From: Populus alba
Lineage: Eukaryota; Streptophyta; Magnoliopsida; Malpighiales; Salicaceae
Assembly: GCF_005239225.2 (NCBI RefSeq)
Contig: NC_133295.1
Coordinates: 2,976,001 to 3,040,000 of the forward strand
Length of the DNA stretch: 64,000 nucleotides
Direction of reading: 5' to 3'
Made by a program: the position numbers and the translations under genes. Under the pieces are notes generated by a model. The model was not told the DNA's origin. It did not search any database and saw nothing but the letters and a program-made list of their open reading frames with translations. Every line of letters starts with the position of its first letter. Position 1 is the first letter of the stretch. Below are positions 1 to 12,549 of this stretch, in pieces.

Positions 1-3000
1 GTAGCATGCAATAAGAAGTTGAAGCTGATTAAGATTCATATAAATGAGGTTCTTAAAATTTTATAATATTGTTTTCGTATTAATTACAGGTCTTCTTCTT
101 CGTCAAGGTAGCCATCCATGAAGTACTCGTAGACATTAGTCTATTGTAGCAGCATGGATACGCGCCTCGACTGTTGGTTTTTGGTTATATCCACTTTAGT
201 GCTGCAGATAAATATTTGATCTTTTTTCTCATAATAAAAATTTCAAGATCAGACCATTTTAATTTTTACTTTATATATAAGTACATATATAAATAATTGT
301 GTGAATATTGTGTCGGAGTTCAACTAACTGGTACAATAATTACTGAAGATAAGACTGTAATTGTCAATTCTCCATCTCAAGAAATTAAGAAATATTATTG
401 TCCAAGTAAAATGCAAGAAAACTCGAGTTCTTTAAGTCATCTCCATGTTCTTTAACAAATTATTGTACCAGTTTTACTTCAAACCCTAGTTGCAATTGAA
501 ATTGCTAAGCCTTGCAATATTTTTTCAGGTCAAATTCTTACTTGTGCTCAAAGAAATGTTTCTTATAATTCAAAAGATATTTCTATTTGGTAAGTTGCCT
601 CATATTAGATTAGAAACATATTCTTCCTTGCCCCAATTGTTAATTAGTCTCACATTATCTAACATCAAAAATGTTCCCAGACAAGAGATTTTTCTGCTAG
701 CTAGGTACGGTTTAATTAATTCCTCAAAAGCCAAGACAATTCATTGAGGATATCATCTCACGATCAGGAAAAAGAAAATAGTAAGAGATTATGATCTAAG
801 AATGTTTCCATAAAGGCCAAAGTATTTCATTTTCATACAAAAAATAAGTAGGGATGATTGGAAATCAATTTCTCAGAAAAACTAAAAACTCCATATCATG
901 TGTTTGATGAAGGCCGTGTCATCTATAAGTAAAAACATCAATGGAATGTAAATTGTAATAGGTAGGGCAAGTGATGGCAGAGAGCCTGTAAGTGGAAAAG
1001 TTCGAAAAATAACATTAGCGAAAAAGGAAGTGAGAGCACATATTAAAAAGGAAGTGAGAACACAAATTACTCCTTATCTGCTAATGGAGGAGATGGTCTC
1101 ATCTCGCTCCTCCTTGCACCTGGAAATCTGAGTGCAATATTGTTGGTGGTAATTCCAAGCCAACTGAAAGCCATGCACTTCCATGTTCAGTAGCATGCAA
1201 TAAGAAGTTGAAGCTGATTAAGATTCATATAAATGAGGTTCTTAAAATTTTATAATATTGTTTTCGTATTAATTACAGGTCTTCTTCTTCGTCAAGGTAG
1301 CCATCCATGAAGTACTCGTAGACATTAGTCTATTGTAGCAGCATGGATACGCGCCTCGACTGTTGGTTTTTGGTTATATCCACTTTAGTGCTGCAGATAA
1401 ATATTTGATCTTTTTTCTCATAATAAAAAATTTCAAGATCAGACCATTTTAATTTTTACTTTATATATAAGTACATATATAAATAATTGTGTGAAATATT
1501 GTGTCGGAGTTCAACTAACTGGTACAATAATTACTGAAGATAAGACTGTAATTGTCAATTCTCCATCTCAAGAAATTAAGAAATATTATTGTCCAAGTAA
1601 AATGCAAGAAAAACTCGAGTTCTTTAAGTCATCTCCATGTTCTTTAACAAATTATTGTACCAGTTTTACTTCAAACCCTAGTTGCAATTGAAATTGCTAA
1701 GCCTTGCAATATTTTTTCAGGTCAAATTCTTACTTGTGCTCAAAGAAATGTTTCTTATAATTCAAAAGATATTTCTATTTGGTAAGTTGCCTCATATTAG
1801 ATTAGAAACATATTCTTTCCTTGCCCCAATTGTTAATTAGTCTCACATTATCTAACATCAAAAATGTTCCCAGACAAGAGATTTTTCTGCTAGCTAGGTA
1901 CGGTTTAATTAATTCCTCAAAAGCCAAGACAATTTCATTGAGGATATCATCTCACGATCAGGAAAAAGAAAATAGTAAGAGATTATGATCTAAGAATGTT
2001 TCCATAAAGGCCAAAGTATTTCATTTTCATACAAAAAATAAGTAGGGATGATTGGAAATCAATTTCTCAGAAAAACTAAAAACTCCATATCATGTGTTTG
2101 ATGAAGGCCGTGTCATCTATAAGTAAAAACATCAATGGAATGTAAATTGTAATAGGTAGGGCAAGTGATGGCAGAGAGCCTGTAAGTGGAAAAGTTCGAA
2201 AAATAACATTAGCGAAAAAGGAAGTGAGAGCACATATTAAAAAGGAAGTGAGAACACAAATTACTCCTTATCTGCTAATGGAGGAGATGGTCTCATCTCG
2301 CTCCTCCTTGCACCTGGAAATCTGAGTGCAATATTGTTGGTGGTAATTCCAAGCCAACTGAAAGCCATGCACTTCCATGTTCAGTAGCATGCAATAAGAA
2401 GTTGAAGCTGATTAAGATTCATATAAATGAGGTTCTTAAAATTTTATAATATTGTTTTCGTATTAATTACAGGTCTTCTTCTTCGTCAAGGTAGCCATCC
2501 ATGAAGTACTCGTAGACATTAGTCTATTGTAGCAGCATGGATACGCGCCTCGACTGTTGGTTTTTGGTTATATCCACTTTAGTGCTGCAGATAAATATTT
2601 GATCTTTTTTCTCATAATAAAAATTTCAAGATCAGACCATTTTAATTTTTACTTTATATATAAGTACATATATAAATAATTGTGTGAATATTGTGTCGGA
2701 GTTCAACTAACTGGTACAATAATTACTGAAGATAAGACTGTAATTGTCAATTCTCCATCTCAAGAAATTAAGAAATATTATTGTCCAAGTAAAATGCAAG
2801 AAAACTCGAGTTCTTTAAGTCATCTCCATGTTCTTTAACAAATTATTGTACCAGTTTTACTTCAAACCCTAGTTGCAATTGAAATTGCTAAGCCTTGCAA
2901 TATTTTTTCAGGTCAAAATTCTTACTTGTGCTCAAAGAAATGTTTTCTTATAATTCAAAAGATATTTCTATTTGGTAAGTTGCCTCATATTAGATTAGAA

Positions 3001-5961
3001 ACATATTCTTCCTTGCCCCAATTGTTAATTAGTCTCACATTATCTAACATCAAAAATGTTCCCAGACAAGAGATTTTTCTGCTAGCTAGGTACGGTTTAA
3101 TTAATTCCTCAAAAGCCAAGACAATTTCATTGAGGATATCATCTCACGATCAGGAAAAAGAAAATAGTAAGAGATTATGATCTAAGAATGTTTCCATAAA
3201 GGCCAAAGTATTTCATTTTCATACAAAAAATAAGTAGGGATGATTGGAAATCAATTTCTCAGAAAAACTAAAAACTCCATATCATGTGTTTGATGAAGGC
3301 CGTGTCATCTATAAGTAAAACATCAATGGAATGTAAATTGTAATAGGTAGGGCAAGTGATGGCAGAGAGCCTGTAAGTGGAAAAAGTTCGAAAAATAACA
3401 TTAGCGAAAAAGGAAGTGAGAGCACATATTAAAAAAGGAAGTGAGAACACAAATTACTCCTTATCTGCTAATGGAGGAGATGGTCTCATCTCGCTCCTCC
3501 TTGCACCTGGAAATCTGAGTGCAATATTGTTGGTGGTAATTCCAAGCCAACTGAAAGCCATGCACTTCCATGTTCAGTAGCATGCAATAAGAAGTTGAAG
3601 CTGATTAAGATTCATATAAATGAGGTTCTTAAAATTTTATAATATTGTTTTCGTATTAATTACAGGTCTTCTTCTTCGTCAAGGTAGCCATCCATGAAGT
3701 ACTCGTAGACATTAGTCTATTGTAGCAGCATGGATACGCGCCTCGACTGTTGGTTTTTGGTTATATCCACTTTAGTGCTGCAGATAAATATTTGATCTTT
3801 TTTTCTCATAATAAAAAATTTCAAGATCAGACCATTTTAATTTTTACTTTATATATAAGTACATATATAAATAATTGTGTGAATATTGTGTCGGAGTTCA
3901 ACTAACTGGTACAATAATTACTGAAGATAAGACTGTAATTGTCAATTCTCCATCTCAAGAAATTAAGAAATATTATTGTCCAAGTAAAATGCAAGAAAAC
4001 TCGAGTTCTTTAAGTCATCTCCATGTTCTTTAACAAATTATTGTACCAGTTTTACTTCAAACCCTAGTTGCAATTGAAATTGCTAAGCCTTGCAATATTT
4101 TTTCAGGTCAAATTCTTACTTGTGCTCAAAGAAATGTTTCTTATAATTCAAAAGATATTTCTATTTGGTAAGTTGCCTCATATTAGATTAGAAACATATT
4201 CTTCCTTGCCCCAATTGTTAATTAGTCTCACATTATCTAACATCAAAAATGTTCCCAGACAAGAGATTTTTTCTGCTAGCTAGGTACGGTTTAATTAATT
4301 CCTCAAAAGCCAAGACAATTTCATTGAGGATATCATCTCACGATCAGGAAAAAGAAAATAGTAAGAGATTATGATCTAAGAATGTTTCCATAAAGGCCAA
4401 AGTATTTCATTTTCATACAAAAAATAAGTAGGGATGATTGGAAATCAATTTCTCAGAAAAACTAAAAACTCCATATCATGTGTTTGATGAAGGCCGTGTC
4501 ATCTATAAGTAAAACATCAATGGAATGTAAATTGTAATAGGTAGGGCAAGTGATGGCAGAGAGCCTGTAAGTGGAAAAGTTCGAAAAATAACATTAGCGA
4601 AAAAGGAAGTGAGAGCACATATTAAAAAGGAAGTGAGAACACAAATTACTCCTTATCTGCTAATGGAGGAGATGGTCTCATCTCGCTCCTCCTTGCACCT
4701 GGAAATCTGAGTGCAATATTGTTGGTGGTAATTCCAAGCCAACTGAAAGCCATGCACTTCCATGTTCAGTAGCATGCAATAAGAAGTTGAAGCTGATTAA
4801 GATTCATATAAATGAGGTTCTTAAAATTTTATAATATTGTTTTCGTATTAATTACAGGTCTTCTTCTTCGTCAAGGTAGCCATCCATGAAGTACTCGTAG
4901 ACATTAGTCTATTGTAGCAGCATGGATACGCGCCTCGACTGTTGGTTTTTGGTTATATCCACTTTAGTGCTGCAGATAAATATTTGATCTTTTTTCTCAT
5001 AATAAAAATTTCAAGATCAGACCATTTTAATTTTTACTTTATATATAAGTACATATATAAATAATTGTGTGAATATTGTGTCGGAGTTCAACTAACTGGT
5101 ACAATAATTACTGAAGATAAGACTGTAATTGTCAATTCTCCATCTCAAGAAATTAAGAAATATTATTGTCCAAGTAAAATGCAAGAAAACTCGAGTTCTT
5201 TAAGTCATCTCCATGTTCTTTAACAAATTATTGTACCAGTTTTACTTCAAAACCCTAGTTGCAATTGAAATTGCTAAGCCTTGCAATATTTTTTTTCAGG
5301 TCAAATTCTTACTTGTGCTCAAAGAAATGTTTCTTATAATTCAAAAGATATTTCTATTTGGTAAGTTGCCTCATATTAGATTAGAAACATATTCTTCCTT
5401 GCCCCAATTGTTAATTAGTCTCACATTATCTAACATCAAAAATGTTCCCAGACAAGAGATTTTTTCTGCTAGCTAGGTACGGTTTAATTAATTCCTCAAA
5501 AGCCAAGACAATTTCATTGAGGATATCATCTCACGATCAGGAAAAAGAAAATAGTAAGAGATTATGATCTAAGAATGTTTCCATAAAGGCCAAAGTATTT
5601 CATTTTCATACAAAAAATAAGTAGGGATGATTGGAAATCAATTTCTCAGAAAAACTAAAAACTCCATATCATGTGTTTGATGAAGGCCGTGTCATCTATA
5701 AGTAAAACATCAATGGAATGTAAATTGTAATAGGTAGGGCAAGTGATGGCAGAGAGCCTGTAAGTGGAAAAGTTCGAAAAATAACATTAGCGAAAAAGGA
5801 AGTGAGAGCACATATTAAAAAGGAAGTGAGAACACAAATTACTCCTTATCTGCTAATGGAGGAGATGGTCTCATCTCGCTCCTCCTTGCACCTGGAAATC
5901 TGAGTGCAATATTGTTGGTGGTAATTCCAAGCCAACTGAAAGCCATGCACTTCCATGTTCA
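1..5961 (+). repeat. Tandem array, five ~1.19-kb units
   Basis: Five head-to-tail units start at 1, 1190, 2384, 3577 and 4769, with lengths of 1189, 1194, 1193, 1192 and 1193 bp. Each begins with GTAGCATGCAATAAGAAG. The array runs off the left edge, so the true copy number is unknown. Reading the units against each other, I see differences only in homopolymer length (runs of A or T gaining or losing a base) and no clear substitutions. Each unit contains 3' flank sequence of the small membrane-protein gene family found intact at 18495-18728, followed by unrelated AT-rich sequence and then the family's coding 3' half. Short open frames inside the units change from copy to copy with the homopolymer changes, so I do not call them genes. 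Confidence 0.95.
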
Positions 5962-5965
5962 GTAG
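1068..5965 (+). pseudogene. Five truncated copies of the small membrane-protein gene, one per unit
   Basis: Each tandem unit ends with a 41-codon remnant in frame to a TAG: 1068-1193, 2262-2387, 3455-3580, 4647-4772 and 5840-5965. It aligns with the intact protein encoded at 18495-18728. The start (YSL, then the GG-GL-LLLA stretch of the membrane segment) and the end (KAMHF against RAMHF) are shared, while the cysteine-containing middle is replaced. The N-terminal exon part, the start codon and the conserved 5'UTR intron are absent. In unit 3 an upstream ATG at 3377 happens to be in frame, giving 67 residues; in other units a homopolymer change breaks that frame. These are best read as duplicated pseudogene tails, though expression cannot be excluded from sequence. 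Confidence 0.7.
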
Positions 5966-7312
5966 CATGCAATAAGAAGTTGAAGCTGATTAAGATTCAT
6001 ATAAATGAGGTTCTTAAAATTTTATAATATTGTTTTCGTATTAATTACAGGTCTTCTTCTTCGTCAAGGTAGCCATCCATGAAGTACTCGTAGACATTAG
6101 TCTATTGTAGCAGCATGGATACGCGCCTCGACTGTTGGTTTTTGGTTATATCCACTTTATTGCTGCAGATAAATATTTGATCTTTTTTCTCATAATAAAA
6201 ATTTCAAGATCAGACCATTTTAATTTTTACTTTATATTTTTTTTTTTTTGAGAAGTATAATATTGCATTAGAAGACGCCAATAGATGACGGGAACATAGA
6301 GATTCTGTTTACAGCTCACCTAAACAGAACTATGCAATGAAATGAACAACAAACCAAAAAACAAAAAGAACAAATTGCAGCTACAATATACAGAATTGAT
6401 ACCAAAATATCAAAGAAGCAGCTAGGAGATGCAGATTTGAAGCCAACACCAGAATGAGAAGCCAAACAGACTTCTACCGATATCCAAATTAGAAGTAAAA
6501 CAAAAATCTTTCCATCTTGTCTCTTCTAATCCGAAACAAAAAACCAGTCATGGACTCTATATATAATTTTTACTTTATATATAAGTATATATAAATAATT
6601 GTGTGAATATTGTGTCGGAGTTCAATTAACTGGTACAATAATTACTGAAGATAAGACTGTAATTGTCAATTCTCCATCTCAAGAAATTAAGAAATATTAT
6701 TGTCCAAGTAAAATGCAAGAAAACTCGAATTCTTTCAAGTCATCTCCATGTTCTTTAACAAATTATTGTACCAGTTTTACTTCAAACCCTAATTGCAATT
6801 GAAATTGCTAAGCCTTGCAATATTTTTTCAGGTCAAATTCTTACTTGTGCGCAAAGAAATGTTTCTTAATTATAATTCAAAAGATATTTCTATTTGGTAA
6901 GTTGCCTAGTATTAGATTAGAAACATATTCTTCCTTGCCCCAATTGTTAATTAGTCTCACATTATCTAACATAAAAAATGTTCCCAGACAAGAGATTTTT
7001 CTGCTAGGTACGGTTTAATTCCTCAAAAGCCAAGACAATTTCATTGAGGATATCATCTCACGATCAGGAAAAAGAAAATAGTAAGAGATTATCATCTAAG
7101 AATGTTTCCATAAAGGCCAAAGTATTTCATTTTCATACAAAAAATAAGTAGGGATTGGAAATCAATTTCTCAGGAAATCTGAAAATTCCATATCGATCAT
7201 GTGTTAATTTGATGAAAGCCGTGTCAACTATAACATAAATACCGATGAAATGTAAATTGTAATATGATGGCAGAGAGCCTATGAGTGGAACAGTTCGAAA
7301 AAGAACATCAGC
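5962..7312 (+). repeat. Sixth, diverged array unit split by a retroposon
   Basis: This unit follows unit 5 directly and matches it to about 7312, after which similarity ends without a gene remnant. It carries substitutions absent from units 1-5, such as TTATTGCTGCAG near 6160, TGTGCGCAAAG near 6848 and ATCATCTAAG near 7090. The same variants appear in the lone copy at 20204-21024. The unit is therefore probably the older, array-terminal form from which the nearly identical units 1-5 were not directly copied in full. A 326-bp insertion interrupts it at 6238-6563. Confidence 0.85.
6238..6563 (-). mobile_element. Short retroposon (LINE 3' end or SINE-like) with 17-bp TSD
   Basis: A 326-bp segment absent from the other units is flanked by perfect 17-bp direct repeats TAATTTTTACTTTATAT at 6221-6237 and 6564-6580. 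It begins with a poly-T run (6238-6249), so the element is in minus orientation with a 3' poly-A tail. A long variable target duplication and a poly-A tail are hallmarks of target-primed reverse transcription. There is no coding capacity. The reverse-complement end, rich in TTCTGTTT and TTGTTTTTTGG, resembles the 3' ends of 5'-truncated plant LINEs, but a SINE or processed transcript is possible. Confidence 0.82.
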
Positions 7313-7591
7313 AATTGTTTTTCAACAACAGGATATAGCCTAGTAGATTATGTTTGGCCAGGTATCCTCGTCAAATCTTCCTCCCTGGCAGCTGGGCACA
7401 GCGCTCGCCATGGACTTTGTATTGATAAAATCCAGTTACATGCTGCATACTTGACTAATGCGGGGGACAACCTTATAATCGGGTTGATAGGGTAAGAATA
7501 ACATTCATTATCGGGTTGAACTGATTGATTTGGTTTTGACAACCTTATAATTGTTGTTGAAGAAATTAAGTAGCATGACTTAAAAAACTTC

Positions 7592-7829
7592 AATTAAAAT
7601 GGTCTGGTCTCGATGAGAAAACAGACCAAATATTTAACTGCAACAATACAGTAGTAGATATAACTAAAAACCAACTGTCGAGGCGCCCGAGTACTTCATG
7701 GATTGCTACCTTGACGAAGAAGAAGACCTGCAATTAATACGAAAACATTATTGGAATGTGGGTGGAGATGGGTTGCGGTGGCGGTCCGTGGGTTTTGGCT
7801 TTGTTGAGTACAGAGGCATTAATCTTCTA
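7592..7829 (-). repeat. Inverted fragment of the small-gene 3' flank
   Basis: Positions 7592-7754 are the reverse complement of the 3' flank of the gene at 18495-18728 (compare roughly 18795-18960), including the CTCGGGCGCCT-type stretch. Immediately next to it, 7764-7829 matches 19648-19711 in direct orientation. The junction shows that inversion and duplication have both reshaped this family. The minus-strand open frame just left of it (7348-7593) has no recognisable domain and I do not call it. Confidence 0.75.
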
Positions 7830-9157
7830 CTACAAAGAAAAAAAATAGAAACCGCGACCTGGAGGAAGGGAGAGACAGAAGGAGATTAAAATTATCGACC
7901 TTGACTGGTAATTTTCTTTGATTTTCTTAAATGGATCTTTGAATTAATTGTTTATTATTACCTCTATTGGTTGGTTGAAAGGTCCTCCCCGGTGGAGGAG
8001 TGTTGCAGTGATGGGGCATATGCTAATATCTATGTTTTATTAACTGATTGGTTGAATGAAATGAATTGGCAGACTATGGATAGGAGCACGACATGGGAAT
8101 CGAAGCATTGGTAGCCATGCTTATGGATATGATGGATTTAGAGGTGCTCCTCCCCTTCTTTCTTTTTGATTTTTTCAAAGTAAACAAACCAATGATATGC
8201 AATTGCAGAAATTCATTCTAGCGAGAGTGGCCTTCATACTTCTAACCATCGCTTCAAGATATCAATTTCTCCACAAGTTAGGCTGGCTGGGTGTTCATCA
8301 TGGCTGAGTGTTCATCATGGTGCTGAGTGTTCATACTTCTAACCATCGCTTCAAGATATCAATGCTCTCGATCAGTTTTTTATGACCATGAATAACATTA
8401 CCTATCTTTTGCAGGGAAACAGAAGCTGCTGGAGGACTGCACTGCCACGCCAAATCCAAATTGTAGATGCAGCCACTGTTATGGAAATGGATCAAGGGGG
8501 TTTACTTTGGATCCAGGCAACCTTTTAGTTTTTCTGTGTATGAGACATGTAATTGCTTTAAAGGATTTGAAGCAACTCATAAAACTGATTTGTCCAAGTA
8601 AAATGCAAGAAAACACGAGTTCCTTCAAGTCATCTCTATGTTCTTTAACAAATTATGGTGACAGTTTATACCTGACCTAACTCTTTTGAGTTTGATTATG
8701 CGTCAAGCTCAAGTAATTATAAGCAAATGAGATCTAAACATGAAAAAAAATGGTATAAGGTATAATTTCTAAAACAATCTAATAATTAAAAATAAAATTA
8801 AAAAAGAAACTAAATAAAAAAAGGATTGGGTTGTCAAAAGGTGAATTAATAATAATAAAAAAACAAATAAAAGAAAGAAAACACAAAACTCTATTTCAAC
8901 AACTAATTTTTTATGAATGTAACTGCAGCTGTGGTTCTTTTAAAAATCCAGACTTTCCAAATGATTCGTCGCCATGACAAATGCAGTTCTTGAGATCTTG
9001 TGCCATCTTTCCAGCATCTTTGGTGAAGAAATTTACTAATTAATGTACAGAAAATGATAATAAAAACTCCAATATTATTTTCAAAGCTCTTAAAAGAAAA
9101 ACAAAATTGAAATACTAGGGCATATAAAAGAGTTTTATCTTTAGTGTGGTTTAATTT
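7830..9157. other. Non-coding stretch with one family fragment
   Basis: I see no gene here. Positions about 8590-8662 match the array-unit sequence that begins TGTCCAAGTAAAATGCAAG, so a shred of the family reaches this point. A short duplication, TTCATACTTCTAACCATCGCTTCAAGATATCAAT, occurs near 8237 and again near 8330. The rest is AT-rich with no long open frame and no RNA gene that I could recognise. Confidence 0.5.
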
Positions 9158-9310
9158 CTAAAAGGTCAAAGGAAGCCTAACTGGGAGAAGGGAGGAGAGA
9201 GTAAAAAAACAAGGAAAGGGGAAGAGAGAGAGAGAAGAGTAGAAAAATGAGAAATGAGAGAAAAGGCCCAACCAAGCCCAATGCATGAGGAAAATAAAAC
9301 GACAACCAAT
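9158..9310 (+). repeat. Polypurine (GA/GGGA-rich) segment, copy A
   Basis: The plus strand is nearly all A and G over 9184-9280, with GAGAGAGAGAG runs. It ends in a conserved tail CCCAATGCATGAGGAAAATA. The segment is homologous to 21118-21265, which keeps the same order and tail. The minus-strand open frame across it is a low-complexity artefact. Confidence 0.7.
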
Positions 9311-9349
9311 CCCAACCAAAAAGCCCATTGATCCATTTTGTGTCAGCAA

Positions 9350-9960
9350 CGGTTCAAGGCACGATTAAGATCACTGCAAGTTATCGTTGTAACATCTAAC
9401 TAAAAGTCTGGTTTTACAAGTTAATTCGGTGGACATCTCTGTAAAAAATTATTATAAGAAAAATTAATGGAAAAATTTGTCTTGATGAAAAAATTATAAT
9501 TTTATAGATTTAAAGTTTAAACAATAACTTATGATATTATAGTTAATAAATAAGGATTTGGTTTTTTAAGTTTATTTATTTATTGTTAAATTGATAAAAA
9601 AAAATCAAATAGAATTGCATATTTGTTAGATATCCACTAGATGAAAAAGTCAGGACAAGAGCTGATTACGTTGTTGTTTAAGATTTATTTCTTTTAGAAT
9701 TGTATTTAAAAGTGATTTTTTAAAAATTTAATTTTTTAAAACAGCATTAAGAATGTTAATTAAATACACAACAAATTAAAATATTGTGTTTTGGTAAATT
9801 TTTAAATCCAATCCTCGTAAAAGTCTTACTTTTAAACTCTTGAGGTTAAAAAAAAACACGGTCTTGCAAACTTCTTCTTTGAATGTATTTTTTTTTTTAA
9901 AAAATTAAGTGTATGTTTTAGATATGCACACAAAGAAGGAGGGTTTTTTGACTGATTTTT
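9350..9960 (+). repeat. AT-rich duplicated block, copy A
   Basis: Positions about 9460-9960 recur at about 11029-11520 with small differences (shared start TTAATGGAAAAATTTGTCTT). The first 100 bp (9350-9450, GGTTCAAGGCACG) recur at about 15188-15290. Positions 9995-10085 match 16065-16160. The three matches in different places show that several segments have been duplicated independently. No coding sequence is visible. Confidence 0.75.
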
Positions 9961-10104
9961 TTTTTTTGCGCTAATAGTAGTTGTCTTCTTTTTAGTATTT
10001 AATAGAGAAAAAGGAAGAGATGTTTTTATAAGTTTAGAGGTGCAAGATAGAATTTCATGAGGGTTTATGGTGAGCTTATCTTCTCTATATGACACTTTTA
10101 GATT

Positions 10105-11028
10105 TAAAGAATAAGGCGCAATTGGCCGAACCAGAAGAGGTTATTTGTTTATTGTCAAAACTGTATTTTATGATTTTTAATTTTAATTTATTTTAGTGTT
10201 TTTAAATCAAAAATATATATTTTAGGATTAAATTAACAACAAAAATGAAAAAGACCCCATTTACGCAAATAATGTCGCGGCAAATATCTTGCTTTCCAAT
10301 CAAATTTTAGGATCCCCGAGTTCACACTATAATTAAAGAGAAGGAATTGAGATCTATTTTTGTAACACTTTTTTTTTCTCTAAGAAAAAGGCCCAGTAGA
10401 AGAAAGAAATGTTCTTGAAATCTATTTTATGTGTTTTTTTAATAATTAAAATGAATATTTATATCAAAAACAACAATTTAAATTCTAAAATAAAAAATAT
10501 TTTTTGCCAGAAGAATTATTCTTTTTTTATTTGATATTTGAGCACTATTCAAATGTTGTGACACCTAACCAATCCTATTCGACATAAACAGTCAAGGATT
10601 CTTGTGATGCGTGACGTTAGATCGGTGGGGATCAACATTTTTTCTGGCCAAATAAAAATATTTCATTTATTGCACAGGGTTCTATGATCGGTTCACCACC
10701 CCTGACGTCCTTCGGTCAATCTCGTAGTTCCTACACAGAAAAGAAAAGGAAGGAAATTGGAAAAAGTTTCAAACCTCTCGTTGAGTACTCTCAACGTAAG
10801 GGGTCCAAGCCCTGAGCATACAGGTGAAGCAAGAAGAAAACAAGAGTAACTCTAACTTGGACACTTGTAAGAGGGTAAACGTGCTAGAATCAAATATAAA
10901 ATTACATGTAAGATCCCATAAAACACAATCGTTTTCCTTTAATGAGTGAAGTCGATTTTAATTAAAAAAAATTGTGGTTATTATCCAAAAAAATAAAACG
11001 TTTCGGTAACTAGGATAAATATTAGATA
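10105..11028. other. Intergenic, no gene seen
   Basis: AT-rich sequence without a convincing open frame. A perfect 7-bp stem with a 4-nt loop (CGTTGAG-TACT-CTCAACG) sits at 10779-10796, just before a less AT-rich stretch at 10670-10870. I cannot assign a role. Confidence 0.4.
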
Positions 11029-11520
11029 TATTAATGGAAAAATTTGTCTTCATGAAAAAATTATAATTTTATAGATTTAAAGTTTAAACAATATCTTATG
11101 ATTTTATAGTTAATAAATAAGGATTTGGGTTTTAAGTTTAATTTTTAAAAAAATTGATTAAAAAATCAAATAGAATTGTATATTTGTTAGATATGGACTA
11201 GATAAAAAAACCAGGACAAGAGTTGATTACATTATTGTTCAAAAACTTACTTTTTTTTTTAGATTATATTTAAAAGTGATTTTTTAAAAACCATATTCAG
11301 AATATTAAATACACAACAAATTAAAATATTGTGTTTTGGTAAATTTTTAAATCCAATCCTCGCAAGTCTTACTTTTAAACTCTTGAGGTAAAAAAGAAAC
11401 CCGATCTTGCAAACTTCTCCTTTGAATGTATTTTTTTTTTAAAAAAATTAAATATATGTTTTAGATATATACACAAAGAAAAGGAGGGTTTTTTAAGTGA
11501 TTTTTTTGTGTGTATATAAA
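11029..11520 (+). repeat. AT-rich duplicated block, copy B
   Basis: Second copy of the block at about 9460-9960, lying about 1.57 kb downstream in the same orientation. The copies differ by substitutions and small indels, so this duplication is clearly older than the 5' tandem array. It has no coding potential. Confidence 0.75.
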
Positions 11521-11804
11521 TATTAAACGAGAGTTTGTTGAAGATATTAATTTGAATTTAATCATAAATAAATTTTATTCTATAAAATATTGAACGACAA
11601 TTTAACATTAAGGATTTAATACTTAATTAATTGAGTAAAAAAATTATACACTAAATCAATAACTCTCAAAATTAAGGATTTGATATTTAATTAAATGAGT
11701 AATTTTTTTTCATAATTTCAAATTTCAAACACACAAAACTCATAAAAGTTTTATTTAGAAGTACGATGAAGATTATAAAGTTTTTTTTTAAAAAAGCTAA
11801 GAAC

Positions 11805-12100
11805 TTTGAGGAAAACTAAAAATTCCATATCAAGTGCTTGATGGAACTCCGTGTTTCATCAATAAGATAAATATTAAATGCATTATTTACAGAATCGATG
11901 CCCATCCCTCTATTTTGCTACTAAAGGAGCCAAAGGCAGTTCCTTTGCATTGGTCAAGTACATGGTACCCAACTTTAGATTTTTTGTCGGAACGTTTTCT
12001 ATAGAACACGGTCGGGGTTCTAACCAAGGTTGGTGGAATCATCTCGGATCCCAACTGCTCCCACAGACGTCGCGATCCCAAGTAGATCTTTTATATTAAG
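11805..12100. repeat. Direct unit fragment and an unidentified GC-richer patch
   Basis: Positions about 11805-11880 match the array-unit part that reads CATATCATGTGTTTGATGAAG in the units. The following 11880-12100 is more GC-rich than its surroundings and open on both strands for 60-70 codons. The minus-strand reading contains KIEGWAS, which faintly recalls LINE reverse transcriptase C-termini. That is too short to support a call. Confidence 0.4.
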
Positions 12101-12549
12101 TTTTTTTTTTTAAAAAATTAACTTGATAGTTTTTGTTTGTTTAAATATGAGAATCCTATTTTATCCAGAAAGAATTCTGACAACGCATTGGCTACTCCTT
12201 GATTTTGAAAATTAAAACATAATTATATTGATCTCAAATGATAAAGGCCTGAGGGATCATATTTGACAAACAAAATATTTCAAGGATTGAAAAAGATGAA
12301 TGGGAGGCACTCATCGTGTTTAGGCGGTGCGTAAATAACTACATGATATTTAAATAAAAAACATTCTAAATTAAAAACTTCTTATGCGAGTTGACAAGCC
12401 TAATTTCTTGAAACAAATAAGGAAAGAAGGAAGAAAAAAACACATACAAAACCAAAGATGGCTCACTCAGTACATATTGTGTTCTCTCAGTATATTAGTT
12501 TAACTCCACCACAAAATTCACACCATCATTTATTTATATACAAAGTACA

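Noticed and set aside
490..747. Open frame beginning MQLKLLSLAIFFQ, repeated in the array units
   Set aside because: Length and frame change with homopolymer differences between units, no domain is seen, and it lies in AT-rich flank sequence.
1..5961. Centromeric satellite
   Set aside because: Unit length far exceeds typical satellite monomers, the unit holds gene-derived sequence, and copies exist singly elsewhere in the window.
11887..12081. Possible LINE reverse transcriptase fragment on the minus strand
   Set aside because: Only a seven-residue resemblance (KIEGWAS); no catalytic motif or neighbouring LINE sequence.
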